From Calocera cornea HHB12733 (lineage: Eukaryota; Basidiomycota; Dacrymycetes; Dacrymycetales; Dacrymycetaceae), in NCBI GenBank assembly GCA_001632435.1, contig KV424016.1, positions 1 to 64,000 of the forward strand: DNA of 64,000 nucleotides. The letters are read 5' to 3'. The position numbers and the translations under genes are program-made. Numbering within the stretch: position 1 is the stretch's first letter; each line of letters starts with the position of its first letter. Positions 20,631 through 31,512 of the stretch are shown here, piece after piece. The notes under the pieces are model-generated. The model was given only the letters and a program-made list of their open reading frames with translations, did no database searches and was not told where the DNA came from.

Positions 20631-21139
20631 ACGGTTCGGATTTGTTTCTCTCGTTTCATGACCTGTCCCCATTTGTTTCCCATTAACGAGCCTTGCGACC
20701 GACGAAAAAAGAAGTCGCCCTCTCTCGGGCGCAGTTTATGCTAGAATCGATGCCTGCCTTTTTCCTCCCATCCTTGCGGACAATCCATAGCTAGCCGCGA
20801 TACGCGCTCCACTGCCGAATGTCTTGTAACATACCGCAACTGAAGAAGACAATGAATTAGCAAAACTCCCAATGAACTAACTACTCAGTCTGTGTGCATA
20901 TCCGGGCAAGGAATGTGATACTGTGTGCCAAGATTAGCTTGTTGCTGTATATGGGATGACTCCGCGCGCCCCGGGTTTGCATGCGGTCATCAGCGTCGGG
21001 ACGCAAGGGGCACAGCGGTGTACTGCGGCAAGTCCTCAAACCAGCGCCTGCTTCTCCCCGCCTCGTATAGATACCAGCTCCTCCCTCTGCTATCTCCCTC
21101 CCTTTGCCCACATTATCCCTCGTGTGTCAACAACCGAAT
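20631..21139. other. Intergenic region
   Basis: Phosphoketolase 3' UTR and the promoter of the lectin gene. No gene or repeat seen. Confidence 0.4.
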
Positions 21140-22122
21140 ATGGCGATCATCACCACTGAGCCCGAGTCGTCCGACAAGCCGCCGGCGTACGCTGCGACAG
21201 GCGGAGTGACCCACGGCTTCCCCAGCGGTACGGGCGCTTCTTACTGTTATCATCCATCCCGACGCTAACGGTGATCTCTTATTGTTCGGACAGGCTACTT
21301 CATTATTCGTCACCTGTCGACGAACCGTGTGCTGGATGTGGGCGGATCGGCAACATCAGATGGGACCGAGCTGTTCCTCTGGCCTGAGAAGGAAGGAACG
21401 CTGGTTGAGGGACTGCGGGACAAGGATGCCAACAACCAGGTGTTCTTCATCGATCACACCGGTTCGCTGTGCTCGCTCGTCTCGGGCCATGCGGTCGACG
21501 TACAAGGTGCGCATTACTGCTTGCCCGATCAAGTGGTAGCACGCTAACTGCGCAATTTCCTTTTCGGGATATGCGATTAGATGGCACGCCTGTGCTCAGA
21601 CATCGTCGGCCCTACACGGCCCCGTTCCCGAACAAGTACTCCCACCCGCTCCCCATCTTCTCGTACGACGCACGCACCAACATCATCCGCGCTAACTTCG
21701 CGACGGACCCGGCATACCCAGACGCGTCCTCGCCCGCCGAAGCGGAGAGCAGCGCGAACGCATGGAGGGGCAAGGACTATGTGCTCACGAGCGTACCGCT
21801 CAAGGCCCAGCCCAGCATCATCAATAGCGCGAGCAACTTCTTCCTCAGCGCGGCGTCGCAGCTGCAGCTCCTGCCGTCGCGCGAGGGCGCGCAGTTCGAG
21901 GTGGACGAGGACGACGTGCTGGATGCGGACAGGGGGGACGACGAGGACGTGAACGACGACAACTCGGCCGAGCGCTGGCGGCACGCCAAGATCGTCCCCC
22001 TCCCGCTGGGATGGAACGAGAAGACATCCATCCGCGGCGGCGGGAAGAGGGACAGGGAGCGCCGCCGCTGGCTCGTCGTCCCTCTCGTCAAGGCCAAATG
22101 GACGGGTCCCTCCAAGCCCTGA
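21140..22122 (+). CDS. Ricin-B-type beta-trefoil lectin-domain protein
   Basis: Exons 21140-21227, 21294-21506 and 21581-22122 (introns 66 and 74 nt) give 280 aa. Seen: YFIIRHLSTNRVLDVGGSA, DGTELFLWPEKEG, NQVFFIDHTGSL, SGHAVDVQDGTPV: the alternating repeats of a fungal ricin-B (CBM13-like) fold. The third subdomain carries a very acidic insert near residue 215 (DEDDVLDADRGDDEDVNDD), and a basic C-terminus follows. No signal peptide, so probably cytosolic, as for many mushroom lectins. Family knowledge: carbohydrate binding; some fungal relatives act in defence, but no toxic or catalytic module is attached here. The usual QxW motifs are degenerate, so sugar binding is uncertain. Confidence 0.8.
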
Positions 22123-23700
22123 ACGGCGCTCGGCAGTGATCGGCACCGAGCCATTCTCCGCTCGTTCCAGCCTGCGGCACCAGGCTCGGGACAGTGGTGT
22201 TCCAGTGTAAGCTTCTTTCCATATGGGCTCGGGTCTCCATGTGTACTCTATCTATGCAGCTCCGACAATGTATACCGGTCCGAATATCCCGTCGTGCCGT
22301 TCTCTTACTGCGGCATGCTGTGAGGGGGGGAGGTCCTGAGAACCCACGCCCGTGTGGGGCCATTTGCTTTTTTGCTCCAACCCACAAGCCGTCTGAATGA
22401 CAAGCCAGCCTACTGCCGAACTTGCCGTATTGTCTGACACCTGTCGACAGGGCGGACTATTACGGTATGGGGCAAGGTTTTCGCTGCGGGCAGTCCTTAC
22501 GATTCAATCATGGCACGTGACGGCCCACAAGGAGAACCTCCAGCGTAATGGAGCTCCACCCTTTGGCTACTCGTGCGTGGACACATTCTAGAAAAAACGT
22601 CCAGGGTTTGTACTGCCTTGGACTAGTTATGGAGAAACCAATCGGACAGTTTCCACCCTGACAGCATTCAGTCCCGGGTGGCCACCCTTATCAGATCGAG
22701 AGTGCCGAGGAGACACACCTTTCTCAGCAGTAATGACCTTCCTCGGTGGACTCAATGGCCAGAGACCGCGTGGATTTGGAGAGGACTACCTCCATTATGC
22801 ATTGTATGGGCGCCTAGGCACCGCCTTGCACCTTACCACTCTGGTTCTATGGTTCGATGCGCAGTCGTTCTGCGCCCAGAGAGGTGCGCTCCATACCCTG
22901 CCGATGGTCTTTGACCGAGCGGTAAGACTTCCCACCGGACCTGGATTACTGGCGGACCGGCATGTGTCTGACTCAATGCCTCGGGTATCCGTCGGTTCCT
23001 CCCTGTGTCGCCCACATATGCGGTACTTACTTGCTTCTTGGGAACCAGGGTCCCAGCCTTGGGTTAACTCGAGGTTCAGCAACCCCAGCCTGCCGTAAAG
23101 TCTGATGGAACACGCGCCCCCTCTCGCGTCGCAACGAAGCTCGCTCCTTTCGAGAAGTGAAGGCCATTAAGGCAACCTTTATGGCAGCGGAGGGGTCAGC
23201 AGGCTGAGCGAATCAATCCACTCGGCCAGAAGCCAATGGAACAGGCCCTTAGCACGAAACAAACGATCGCGGTGAGGCGGTGCGAGTTTCATAGCGGAGG
23301 CGGGGCGACGCGGAAGCATTTTGTCAACCCCTGCGCTGGCCCCTTTTCAATAGCAAAACTCGCTCATCACGGCGCTTTGTGTATGAGGTGGTGGCGATAC
23401 AACGAAAATCACTCATGCGCCGATCAACTTCACAACTCTTGTCTGTGGCTTGTCTATGTTCACCGGGTAGATGAATAATAATTCAGATTTTTTTGGCTCG
23501 CACCGCTCTCCGCAGAACAGCGAATGGAAGTAACTGGCAGAGTGAAACTGTCTTCTCCTGCTGGCCCTATAAGGACGACAGTGTGAGGTACTTCGGCCCT
23601 CAGCGCAAAAGCCTCCTCCTTCCAAAACCTCAAAAGGAGACGCACCTCACAGTACCTTTACGCCGGTCGCCTCCCTAATCTTCCCCACGACTCTTTCACG
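22123..23700. other. Intergenic region
   Basis: About 1.6 kb. Frames up to 121 codons occur but none shows a domain or plausible splice continuation, and AT content is higher than in the coding neighbours. The last few hundred bases are the promoter of the cupredoxin gene (CTATAAGG near 23567). No RNA gene found. Confidence 0.45.
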
Positions 23701-24903
23701 ATGTTTGCGGCCACTGCTATTGCTCTTTCCCTCGCGGCGCTCGCCTCGGCGCAGACTACCCACAGTGTTATGGTTGGCGCGAATGGTGGACTCACGTACA
23801 CCCCTAATACCGTCACTGCCGCTCTGGGCGACATCGTCCAGTTCACGTTTGCGGCGAACAACCACACTGCGACGGTCTCGTCGTTCGCCAACCCCTGCAC
23901 TGCTTTGACGGGCTCCTTCACCAGTGGATTGTACGTGTATATCCCTTTCTTTGGCTCTCGCTAACTTGATTTCATCAGCCAACCTGTTGCTGCTGGTTCT
24001 ACCGACCTTCCTCAAGTATCTTACAACGTCCAGACCACAGATCCTATCTGGTTCTACTGTGGGCAGAAGGTCCCCATCAACCACTGCGAGAACGGCATGG
24101 TGTTTGCCATCAACCCTCCCCCCAACGGCACCAACACCTTTGCCAACTTCCAGGCCAACGCTATGGCCCTTGCCAGCGCTTCCAGCTCTTCGTCGTCCTC
24201 TTCCTCTACGTCGACCTCTTCCGCCTCCTCCACCTCCCCCTCCGTCTCTATCCCTGCCGCTGTGTCGGAGCCTGTGGTCACCGCTACTTTCGAGTGGCAG
24301 GGTGCCCCTTACACCACCACCTACAGCAGCTACCCCGGCAGCCCCGCCCCCACGGCTGGTGTCACCCCGACCGTCTTCAACGTCACCGTCGGCTTCAACG
24401 CTACCCTTACCTACAACCCCACCAGTGTCAACGCGAGCATTGGGGACATTGTTCAGTTCGTCTTCACCGAGCCTGGCAACCACACCGCTACCCAGACCTC
24501 GTTCAACTTCCCCTGCGTACCCGAGACCAACCCCGATGGTACCCGTGTGTTCGACACCGGGTACCAGACTGTGCTCACTGTTGGTGAAGCTCCCAAGATT
24601 GTTAACTTCACCGTGGAGACCGAGAACCCCCAGTGGTTCGGCTGCCTGCAGACGATTCCCTTCTTCCACTGCGGCGCCGGAATGGTCTTCGCCGTCAACC
24701 CCCCTCCGTCGGGCGATCACTCCTTCGCCGCCTTCCAGGCCCTTGCCATGTCTGAGAACGGTACTACTACCTCTTCCCCCTCAACCTCGCCTTCCAGCGC
24801 CGGCCCGTCGCCCAGCTCCGGCAGTGGCAGCGGTGCCGCTGGCCTCAAGGTCGGTGCCGGTCTCTTCACCCTTGTGGCTGGTGCCTTCGCTCTCCTCCTG
24901 TAA
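23701..24903 (+). CDS. Secreted, GPI-type tandem-cupredoxin serine-rich protein
   Basis: Exons 23701-23930 and 23979-24903 (48 nt intron) give 384 aa. Seen: signal peptide (MFAATAIALSLAALASAQ), first cupredoxin-like domain (GDIVQFTFAANNHTAT ... IWFYCGQKVPINHCENGMVF), Ser/Thr linker of about 25 residues, second cupredoxin-like domain (GDIVQFVFTEPGNHTAT ... WFGCLQTIPFFHCGAGMVF), then a Ser/Pro stretch and a hydrophobic C-terminus ending FALLL, typical of GPI anchoring. Each repeat keeps the blue-copper-like NH and C..H positions; whether copper is bound is inference. Family knowledge: abundant cell-wall or surface proteins of Agaricomycetes, often induced in development or stress. Internal duplication is clear. 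Confidence 0.9.
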
Positions 24904-25080
24904 ACATCTTGCACGGATGAATATGGGCTTTGGAATATGCAGCTTTCTGTAGAGATAGCGCGCTTGTTGTACATGTTAGGCGCCTTTCACAATAACTATT
25001 TGTCGAAATGTGGATTCTTATGATACCACCATAACCTGAAACACCCCGTCTGAGAACTGTGCAAGTAGAACAAATATGGC

Positions 25081-25668
25081 AAATATAGGAGGTAAACGCT
25101 AGGATGCCCGTTCTGACGCGTGTAAATGCTACAATGCCCGTTTCAAAATTTAAAGCTAGAATGCCCGTCTTGTCCGTCGCGTCCACGGTGTCACGTGCGG
25201 CTTCGAAGTCGGATTGCTCGATAGTTCCCCAAGTACAGAAGCAAGGAGCAGTGCCGTATTCTTAGCAGAATCGAATTACAGACTTGGGTCCACTGTTTGG
25301 GTCCCGGGATTCTTGCTTTTAGTACGTTTGTGTAAGCTGAAGAGACGATATCACCCACCGTCTAGTCAAATTCAGTGGTTCCACGTGCCACAGACTGTTC
25401 CTGAGGAATTCGGCAGGTAATCTTGCCTGGAAAGGCAGGGGTGCCATCGAACAGAAGCTCTTTGTTCTGATACCCATGTTTTATCTGAACTCCGTGTTTC
25501 TTAGTATTGTGATTAAGGCGTTTGAGTTGTCGAACCTCGGAAACGGAGGGGCACGTGATCTCATGCACGCGGCTCACATTACGGGCATTCTAGCTTTTCG
25601 GAGTGAAACGGGCATTCTAGCATTAACGCGTGAAAACACGGGTATTCTAGCGTTTACCTCCAAATATA
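25081..25668. mobile_element. MITE-like element with 110 bp inverted ends and 7 bp target duplication
   Basis: A 574 bp unit (25088-25661) starts GGAGGTAAACGC and ends with its complement GCGTTTACCTCC. Imperfect terminal inverted repeats run 25088-25197 and 25552-25661, both bounded inside by CACGTG. The direct repeat AAATATA flanks both ends (25081-25087 and 25662-25668). Each inverted repeat contains three copies of GCTAGAATGCCCGT (at 25098, 25128, 25155; complement at 25581, 25608, 25638). The interior has no coding capacity. This is the structure of a non-autonomous cut-and-paste DNA transposon; 7-8 bp target duplications would suit a hAT-type mobiliser, but the superfamily is an inference. 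Confidence 0.82.
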
Positions 25669-25763
25669 GCGCTGTACAATGAGGTAGGGGTACTGTACAG
25701 GCCGGAGCATGCCAAGCATGTACATCTACAGTAGCAGAGATATCACGCGTTCCGTTAGATAAG

Positions 25764-26986
25764 CTATTTAACGGCTCGCTTCTCCTTCCTATGTTGACGC
25801 TTCAAATCTTTCTCAAACCGAGTACGCTTCCGCTTCCCACCATCCCCTACCTCATCTGCACCCATATCTTCCACTGCAGGCCGCTTCCGGCTCCTCTCCA
25901 GCACGCCGTCCTTTTGCCCACGTTTCCTGAGCTCTTCGTATCCATCGCTCTTCCGACCTGGCCGTCCCACCTCGCCAATACCTCGGAGGACATCCGCGAA
26001 CTCGTCCTCAAGACCGCCCACTCGCCGGCCCATCCCCACGCCACCGAGCGCCATGCTGGCCTCGTCCTGCGCTCTCCGCTTCTGCTCCTTCTTGTTCATG
26101 ACCAGACGCGTGAAGTTGTCTTCCTCAAAGCGGGTCATCTCCTGAAGCTCCCGCGCACGTTTGGAGGACATGGACGGCGCGCTGCCCAGGCCGGACGTGG
26201 ACTCGATGTAAGGGTTCGACCCATCGTCTAGGACGAGATTGGCGAGTGCCGAAGGAGGTGGTAATGCTCGATCGCGCTTTCCTTTTCTTGGAGCCTCGGT
26301 GTACGGCATAGGAGCCACGCGGGGAGGTTGGTAGATCCCACTTCGTGGCTTTCCGGAATCAGACGCCTCGTCTTCTGAGCCGGAAGGCTCGCCAGTCGTA
26401 GTGAAGTTCGCGAGATTGGGTTTGAAGCTCAACGGGTCTGAGATCATGTGAGAATCTACCTCAAAAGGTAGAGACGTGACAACGCACCATCAGCAGCCGG
26501 CTTCCCCTTCCCCTGCGCCTGAGCCGCCTTGACCAGCTTGTCAATCTGGTACTTCATCTTCCCCTCGAGTACTTTGATCTTCTCAAGTACAACCCTTCCT
26601 TCGATCAGGTCATCGACAAGATCTCCAGCCTCAGTGCCTCTCGCCTCACGCTTTGGGTCGGGGAATGGCTGGGCGGGCGGGGTGCGGGCTTGGAGAGAGT
26701 GACCGAGCAGCCTGTGGGAGGAGAGAAGGACCAACGAATGCATGTACGAGAGCATCGTTTGTGACTTGAGAGTGAATAGAGATATGCCTGGTGTGAAGTC
26801 CAGTGAATTATCTTGCAGCCTGGATGTCAGGTTTAGAAGAGCTGCAGCGCTTGATGGAGTAAGGTAGACGTACTGGGCAAGCAGGGGCTTGATGGCGGCT
26901 CGGGCGGAAGCGACGCTCTGCTTCATCTCTCCCACGAGAGCGACAAATTTGTCAAGCTCCTCTGGTCTGTCTATTGCGGCCGTCAT
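25764..26986 (-). CDS. LCP5: LCP5/neuroguidin-type ribosome biogenesis factor (Sas10/Utp3/C1D family)
   Basis: Exons 26986-26874, 26819-26488 and 26437-25764 (introns 54 and 50 nt) give 372 aa. Seen: the helical Sas10/C1D domain with GISLFTLKSQTMLSYMHSLVLLSSHRLLG, LVDDLIEGRVVLEKIKVLEGKMKYQIDKLVKAA, then IYQPPRVAPMPY and SKRARELQEMTRFEEDNFTRLVMNKKEQKRR, which mark the LCP5/NGDN group, and a highly basic C-tail (KRKRTRFEKDLKRQHRKEKRAVK, nucleolar type). Family knowledge: component of the U3 small-subunit processome needed for 18S rRNA maturation. Its 3' end is about 100 bp from the MITE-like element. Confidence 0.93.
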
Positions 26987-27621
26987 GATGAAAACGGGCT
27001 GAACATACGGATGTCAGCATCGAATTCGAAAAATCGGCGGCAGGCTAATAAGATCAGAAAACCGTTTTCTAGGCGGCCTGCTCCGTAGAGCAGTTGTGCA
27101 ATTGCATCGTGGATTCAGAGCCCAGTGCGTTTCATCAAGTGGACGATGAAATTGGAATAGACTTACTATTGCAGATATGTGCAAGCCACGCAGAGGCGAG
27201 TATGGCGAGTTCTGTGTGGACGGCAAGGGAACCAATCCAGGGCGGCAAAAGCGGAAAAGGTGGAAAAGGTACTCAAAATTTACTTCCGCCACGTCCGCTC
27301 GCTACCAAATATCTCCTCGCCGGACTTCCCATCATACGTCCTCTCAAAATGGATAGGTTGCTCTACCCATAAGTTCTCATCTCGTCGGGATTGAGCGAGA
27401 TCACGCCCGTTGCTCTCATCGGTTCTTTTGTCAATCACATCAACTTAGAAGCACATCGATAGTGCCAGCGTCCGTTCTTAATCCACATTTGGCGTTCCCG
27501 CCGTTGACCATGCCAGCATTATTCATGGACACGAGGACAACGCCCAACCCTCCTCTACCAATCTGTGCTCGATCTCCACTCTCTGAGCCCCCGCTGCTAC
27601 TGCAACTCAGCGCTCAACATC
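26987..27621. other. Divergent promoter region between LCP5 and NLR2
   Basis: No supported gene. Small frames are short and without features. Holds the 5' flanks of two divergently transcribed genes. Confidence 0.4.
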
Positions 27622-30600
27622 ATGGCAGAAATGAAGAATCCCGAGAAGGCATCGACAAAGGGCGACTCCAAGTTCCGACTGACCAACCTGAAGCGAACTC
27701 TCAATCCTGCCCTTGGGAAGTTGGCTGACATTGCGATCGATATGCTGGACATTCGGGACGAGTTTACGGTCAACAAGGCTGAGTGCCACGCTCTTGCCGA
27801 ACGCGTCGCAGAAATCACGGAAAGCATTCTTGTTCGCACCAGCGCGTCCCCAGAGATGGCACAAATGTATGCACCGAAAATCAAGCGCCTGCAAGAGTAA
27901 GTGTTCTTGTAGTAGCTCGCCTCAATTCTGATATTTGAGCACAGCTGCCTGGATGACATATCCGCGTTTCTTGTCGAACAGACCACCCCGGGACTCGTCC
28001 TTGGCCTCGCCCGGATGGCGGAGAACAACCGCATCAAAGCTGTCATTGCAGCCAAAGACAAGCGCTTGACTGATGTGATTACCAGCCTGACTGTAAGTCT
28101 TTCCCGCGACTTTCTTTGCCCCGTGTTCTCATGATACAATGACAGCTTGATATGAACATGACTGTGGTCGCTGGCACGTTAAGCGATGCAACACCTTTCA
28201 GTGCTGTTGGTTCCACGATCAAGTCTGTGCAAGTGTACGTAGTGGGCTCTAGTTAAGGCATGACTATGCCTTATTCGTACTTAGGAAGATCACCATTCCC
28301 CTCACCCGTCTTCCTCCCAAGCCCCGAGTGTATCACGGTCGAGAGGACATTGTCAAGCAGATCGTTTCCAGCCTCGTCCAACCTCAAGCAGCTCATGTCG
28401 CTGTTCTTGGCATGGGTGGCATGGGAAAAACGAGCACAGCAGCCATGGTTCTTCACAAAGACCAGATCATGGCCAAATATGGCACGAAACGCATCTTCCT
28501 CAGCTGCGACAGCATTACCACCGCGGATGGGATCATGACGGCCTTGGCAGCCGCCCTCAACCTGACAATCTCAAACGACAACGATCGCAGAGCATTCGTT
28601 TATGAATATATCGGTGCACTTCATGGTTTTGTGCTCCTTGTACTAGACAACTTCGAGTCTGCTTGGGACACTTCTGATCGGCAGTCGGTCGAAGAAATGC
28701 TCATCGAGCTGTCCAACATCAGCAATCTTTCGTTCATCGTCACGATGCGTGGCCAACAGCGTCCCATTGGCGTCGATTGGTCCCAGCCATTGCTGCCTGT
28801 GTTAGGCCCGTTCACTCTCGAAGACTCAAGGACCATCTACGTGGAGAATGGAGGCAAGATCGACGAGCACGTTGAAGAGCTTCTGCAGGAACTCGATGGC
28901 TGGCCGCTCGCTGTGGTCCTGATGGCGTATCAAGGCCAGATCCACCCTGCATCCGAGCTGCTCGCCTCATATAAGAAAGAACGCACGGCCATGTTGGCAA
29001 GAGGTCCGAAGGCCAGCCATCTTACAAGTGTAGACGTATCGATCAGCCTGTCTCTTAACTGCCAAACAGTTCGGGAGGTGCCCGAGGCGATGGAGCTACT
29101 TAGTCTTCTTTGCCTCCTTCCGGATGGAGTCGAAACAAAGGCTCTTCAGGACGCCTTCCCAGACATGCCCCGGCTACAACAGGCAGAGCGCGCGCTGGAG
29201 CAAGTTTCGCTTGTGATGCGGCCTACAGAGCATGAAATCAAGGTCCTTTCACCGATTCGCGCCTTTATTCTCGCCTCGAAGCCTCCGCGGGGCGAGAGCT
29301 TTGTCAAGCTGCAAGACTACTTTATTAAGGTATCTGCCAACGCTTCGGTAGTCCTTGGTGGTCCCATGAAGAGAGCATATTTGGATTCGTGGGAGAAGCA
29401 TGACAATGATGAGAAGATCAAACTCGTGATGAAGAATATCGGAAACACGTTATCCGTATTTTCGTTTGCTATCAGCGTATCGGACGTCAGCGAAGATCTT
29501 CTACGTGCGATCTGTCTCCTCGGCAACTTCTCTATCCTTACTGGGTATGGAGATGTGTCCGCAGTCATGAAGAAGGCAATAGAAAATAGCAAACGGATCA
29601 CCGGCTTCACCTCACACTGGATGATCGAGATCTGTTTCACATTAGCGAAACACTTCTGTTTTCTCCGTCAGTTCTCAGAAGTGGATGCTGCCATGGAAGA
29701 AGCAAAAGGTCTACAGGACGATCAGTCGTTTACATCACGATGCCTACTGGAAATCACGACTATTCAACTGCACCAAGTCGTGTTGGCTGCTCCTAACGGA
29801 CCCGATCCGGATTCCGTAGCAAAACGTATCCTGCAGACAAAACGCATGTTTGAAGCCGAAGAGGAGCCATGGTTCGTCGCCGTTTGTCTGCAGAACCTGG
29901 GCCTGCTGGCCCTTGTCACCGGCAAATTCCATGAAGCTATCCCGCTCCTTGCTGAGTCCAAGGTGCTCTTCGAAACCGAGGATGACCGCGTCGAAGTTGC
30001 TCGTTGTACATATTGGAACGCCATGGCGGAAACTTTTCAGGGAAACTTTCATGAAGCTGAGGGTATGCTTCGAAGCGCGTTGGTGGTGTTAAAGGACCGA
30101 GCCATTCGGGGACTTGCGGCCTCCGCGTACACTGGACTTGCCCACATCAATTCTGCGCAGGGCAAGTTCAGCTACGCCATTAAGGAGCAGATACACGCGG
30201 AACAGCTACTCGAGGAAATCGGCAACCCGGTAGACATTGGCCTATCGAAGCGTACCTTTGCCCATATTTACTTCGCCGCAAATCGACACTCTGAGGCGGA
30301 GTTGAAGTTCCGCGAGGCAATCACGTGCTTTGAAAAGTCGGGGGATAAGCTTTTCTGTGCTGGCACCCTTGTACAACTGGCTGTACATCTCGAGGCTCAG
30401 GGCAAGCGCGAAGACTCTCTGAAAGAGATAACGGCCTCGCTTCGCCTTTGCGAGGACCTGAAAAATGCGCAAGCAATTGCGAATTGCAAAGATCTCTTGG
30501 CAAGAATGTTATGCACCCCGGATCATGTCAGAAAACCTATCTCTCCTGGCAGCAACACTACGGTGGGACAAGAGGCCGAGCGGTTGGTGCAGGAGGCCCT

Positions 30601-31063
30601 GTTCGTCTTCAAAGCTGTACCACGGATAGACCCCGAGCTCCTGTGGATGCTTGGCCCTATGCCAGCATTTCGGTCAACTCCCGATGGGCCGAGGCTGTTC
30701 ACGGCAGTGATGAAGAAGGATCTGGCAGCCATCTGGTTCATGTCAGGACGTCTCGATGATGAGACGCTAGGAGAAGCAAAGGAGGCACAGGCCGTGTTCA
30801 CCGAGTTTGTCGCCGAGCGCCGGGATTTCACGCCCGCGCTCGCGGACTGTGAGCGCGTGATCGGTTGCATACTTGCGGAGCGAGGATCGAAGAGCGAGGG
30901 ATTGGCTCACCTCGAGAAATCCCGGTCGCTCCTTCAAGGCATTCCGTTTCCAGGCACAGTGGACTTAGCGAAGACCCAAGAGATGATCAGAAAGTATGAG
31001 GACGGTGATAGCTCGCGAAGTGGGTCAACCAGATGGCTAAGCAAGATACTGTGCTGCATGTGA
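27622..31063 (+). CDS. NLR2: MLKL-like helical domain / NB-ARC / TPR receptor
   Basis: Exons 27622-27896, 27945-28092, 28146-28234 and 28285-31063 (introns 48, 53 and 50 nt) give 1096 aa with no break. Seen: N-terminal four-helix-type region with NKAECHALAERV and AAKDKRLTDVITSL; NB-ARC starting RVYHGREDIVKQIV, P-loop GMGGMGKTST near residue 215, Walker B FVLLVLDNFES, TMRGQQRP, and GWPLAVVLMAYQG; a winged-helix-type region; then from about residue 580 several TPR-like repeats (FHEAIPLLAESKVLFE, FSYAIKEQIHAEQLLEE, FREAITCFEKSGDKLF). The C-terminus ends KILCCM, a Cys pair that might be lipidated but is no CaaX box. Family knowledge: STAND receptors with HeLo/MLKL-like effector domains can oligomerise and permeabilise membranes in fungal incompatibility. 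Intron positions and phases equal those of NLR1, so the two are paralogues. Confidence 0.9.
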
Positions 31064-31512
31064 CGATACAAACCAGTCAGCTTGATACCACCCGTTATTG
31101 TAGAGAGATAGTATTGTGCCATTTTGCTCATGTATGATGTGACATTGATACTTATCCAAGCATTGTATGAGCTCGGTGACTACGCCCCAGTGGTCCAGAA
31201 CCGTGGCAAGCCAACACCGCAACCGCCCTCCGCAGGAGTCATTTCGGTCGCTACTATCAGTATCGACTCCTCATATGTCTCGGCCGACGCTGGGGAATTT
31301 ATACCGGGCAGCTGAGATGTAGCGTTGACTATTATCTGCACTCTCCGGTCCTTCGTCCGCGCCAACCAGATAGGGTTGCCATGCTCAGTCATCAGATCCT
31401 CGGCTAGATAATCTCCCTTGGCCGTGCTATCTGGCAGCGCGGCCTCATATGTATACTGGTCCGCCTCAAGTTACCCGTTTCTGTACTTTTAATTTCCTCT
31501 TCCGGAATAAAC
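31064..31512. other. Intergenic region
   Basis: NLR2 3' flank and the promoter of the decarboxylase gene. Nothing else seen. Confidence 0.4.

Noticed and set aside
17964..20672. 902-codon open frame antisense to phosphoketolase
   Set aside because: It is exactly the mirror of a GC3-biased gene, in which the antisense frame rarely meets stops. The encoded sequence is Val/Leu/Asp-rich without domains, and the sense frame has every XFP motif.
25764..25840. Plus-strand frame following the MITE-like element as a transposase remnant
   Set aside because: It is antisense to the LCP5 C-terminus; no transposase motif is visible within or around the element.
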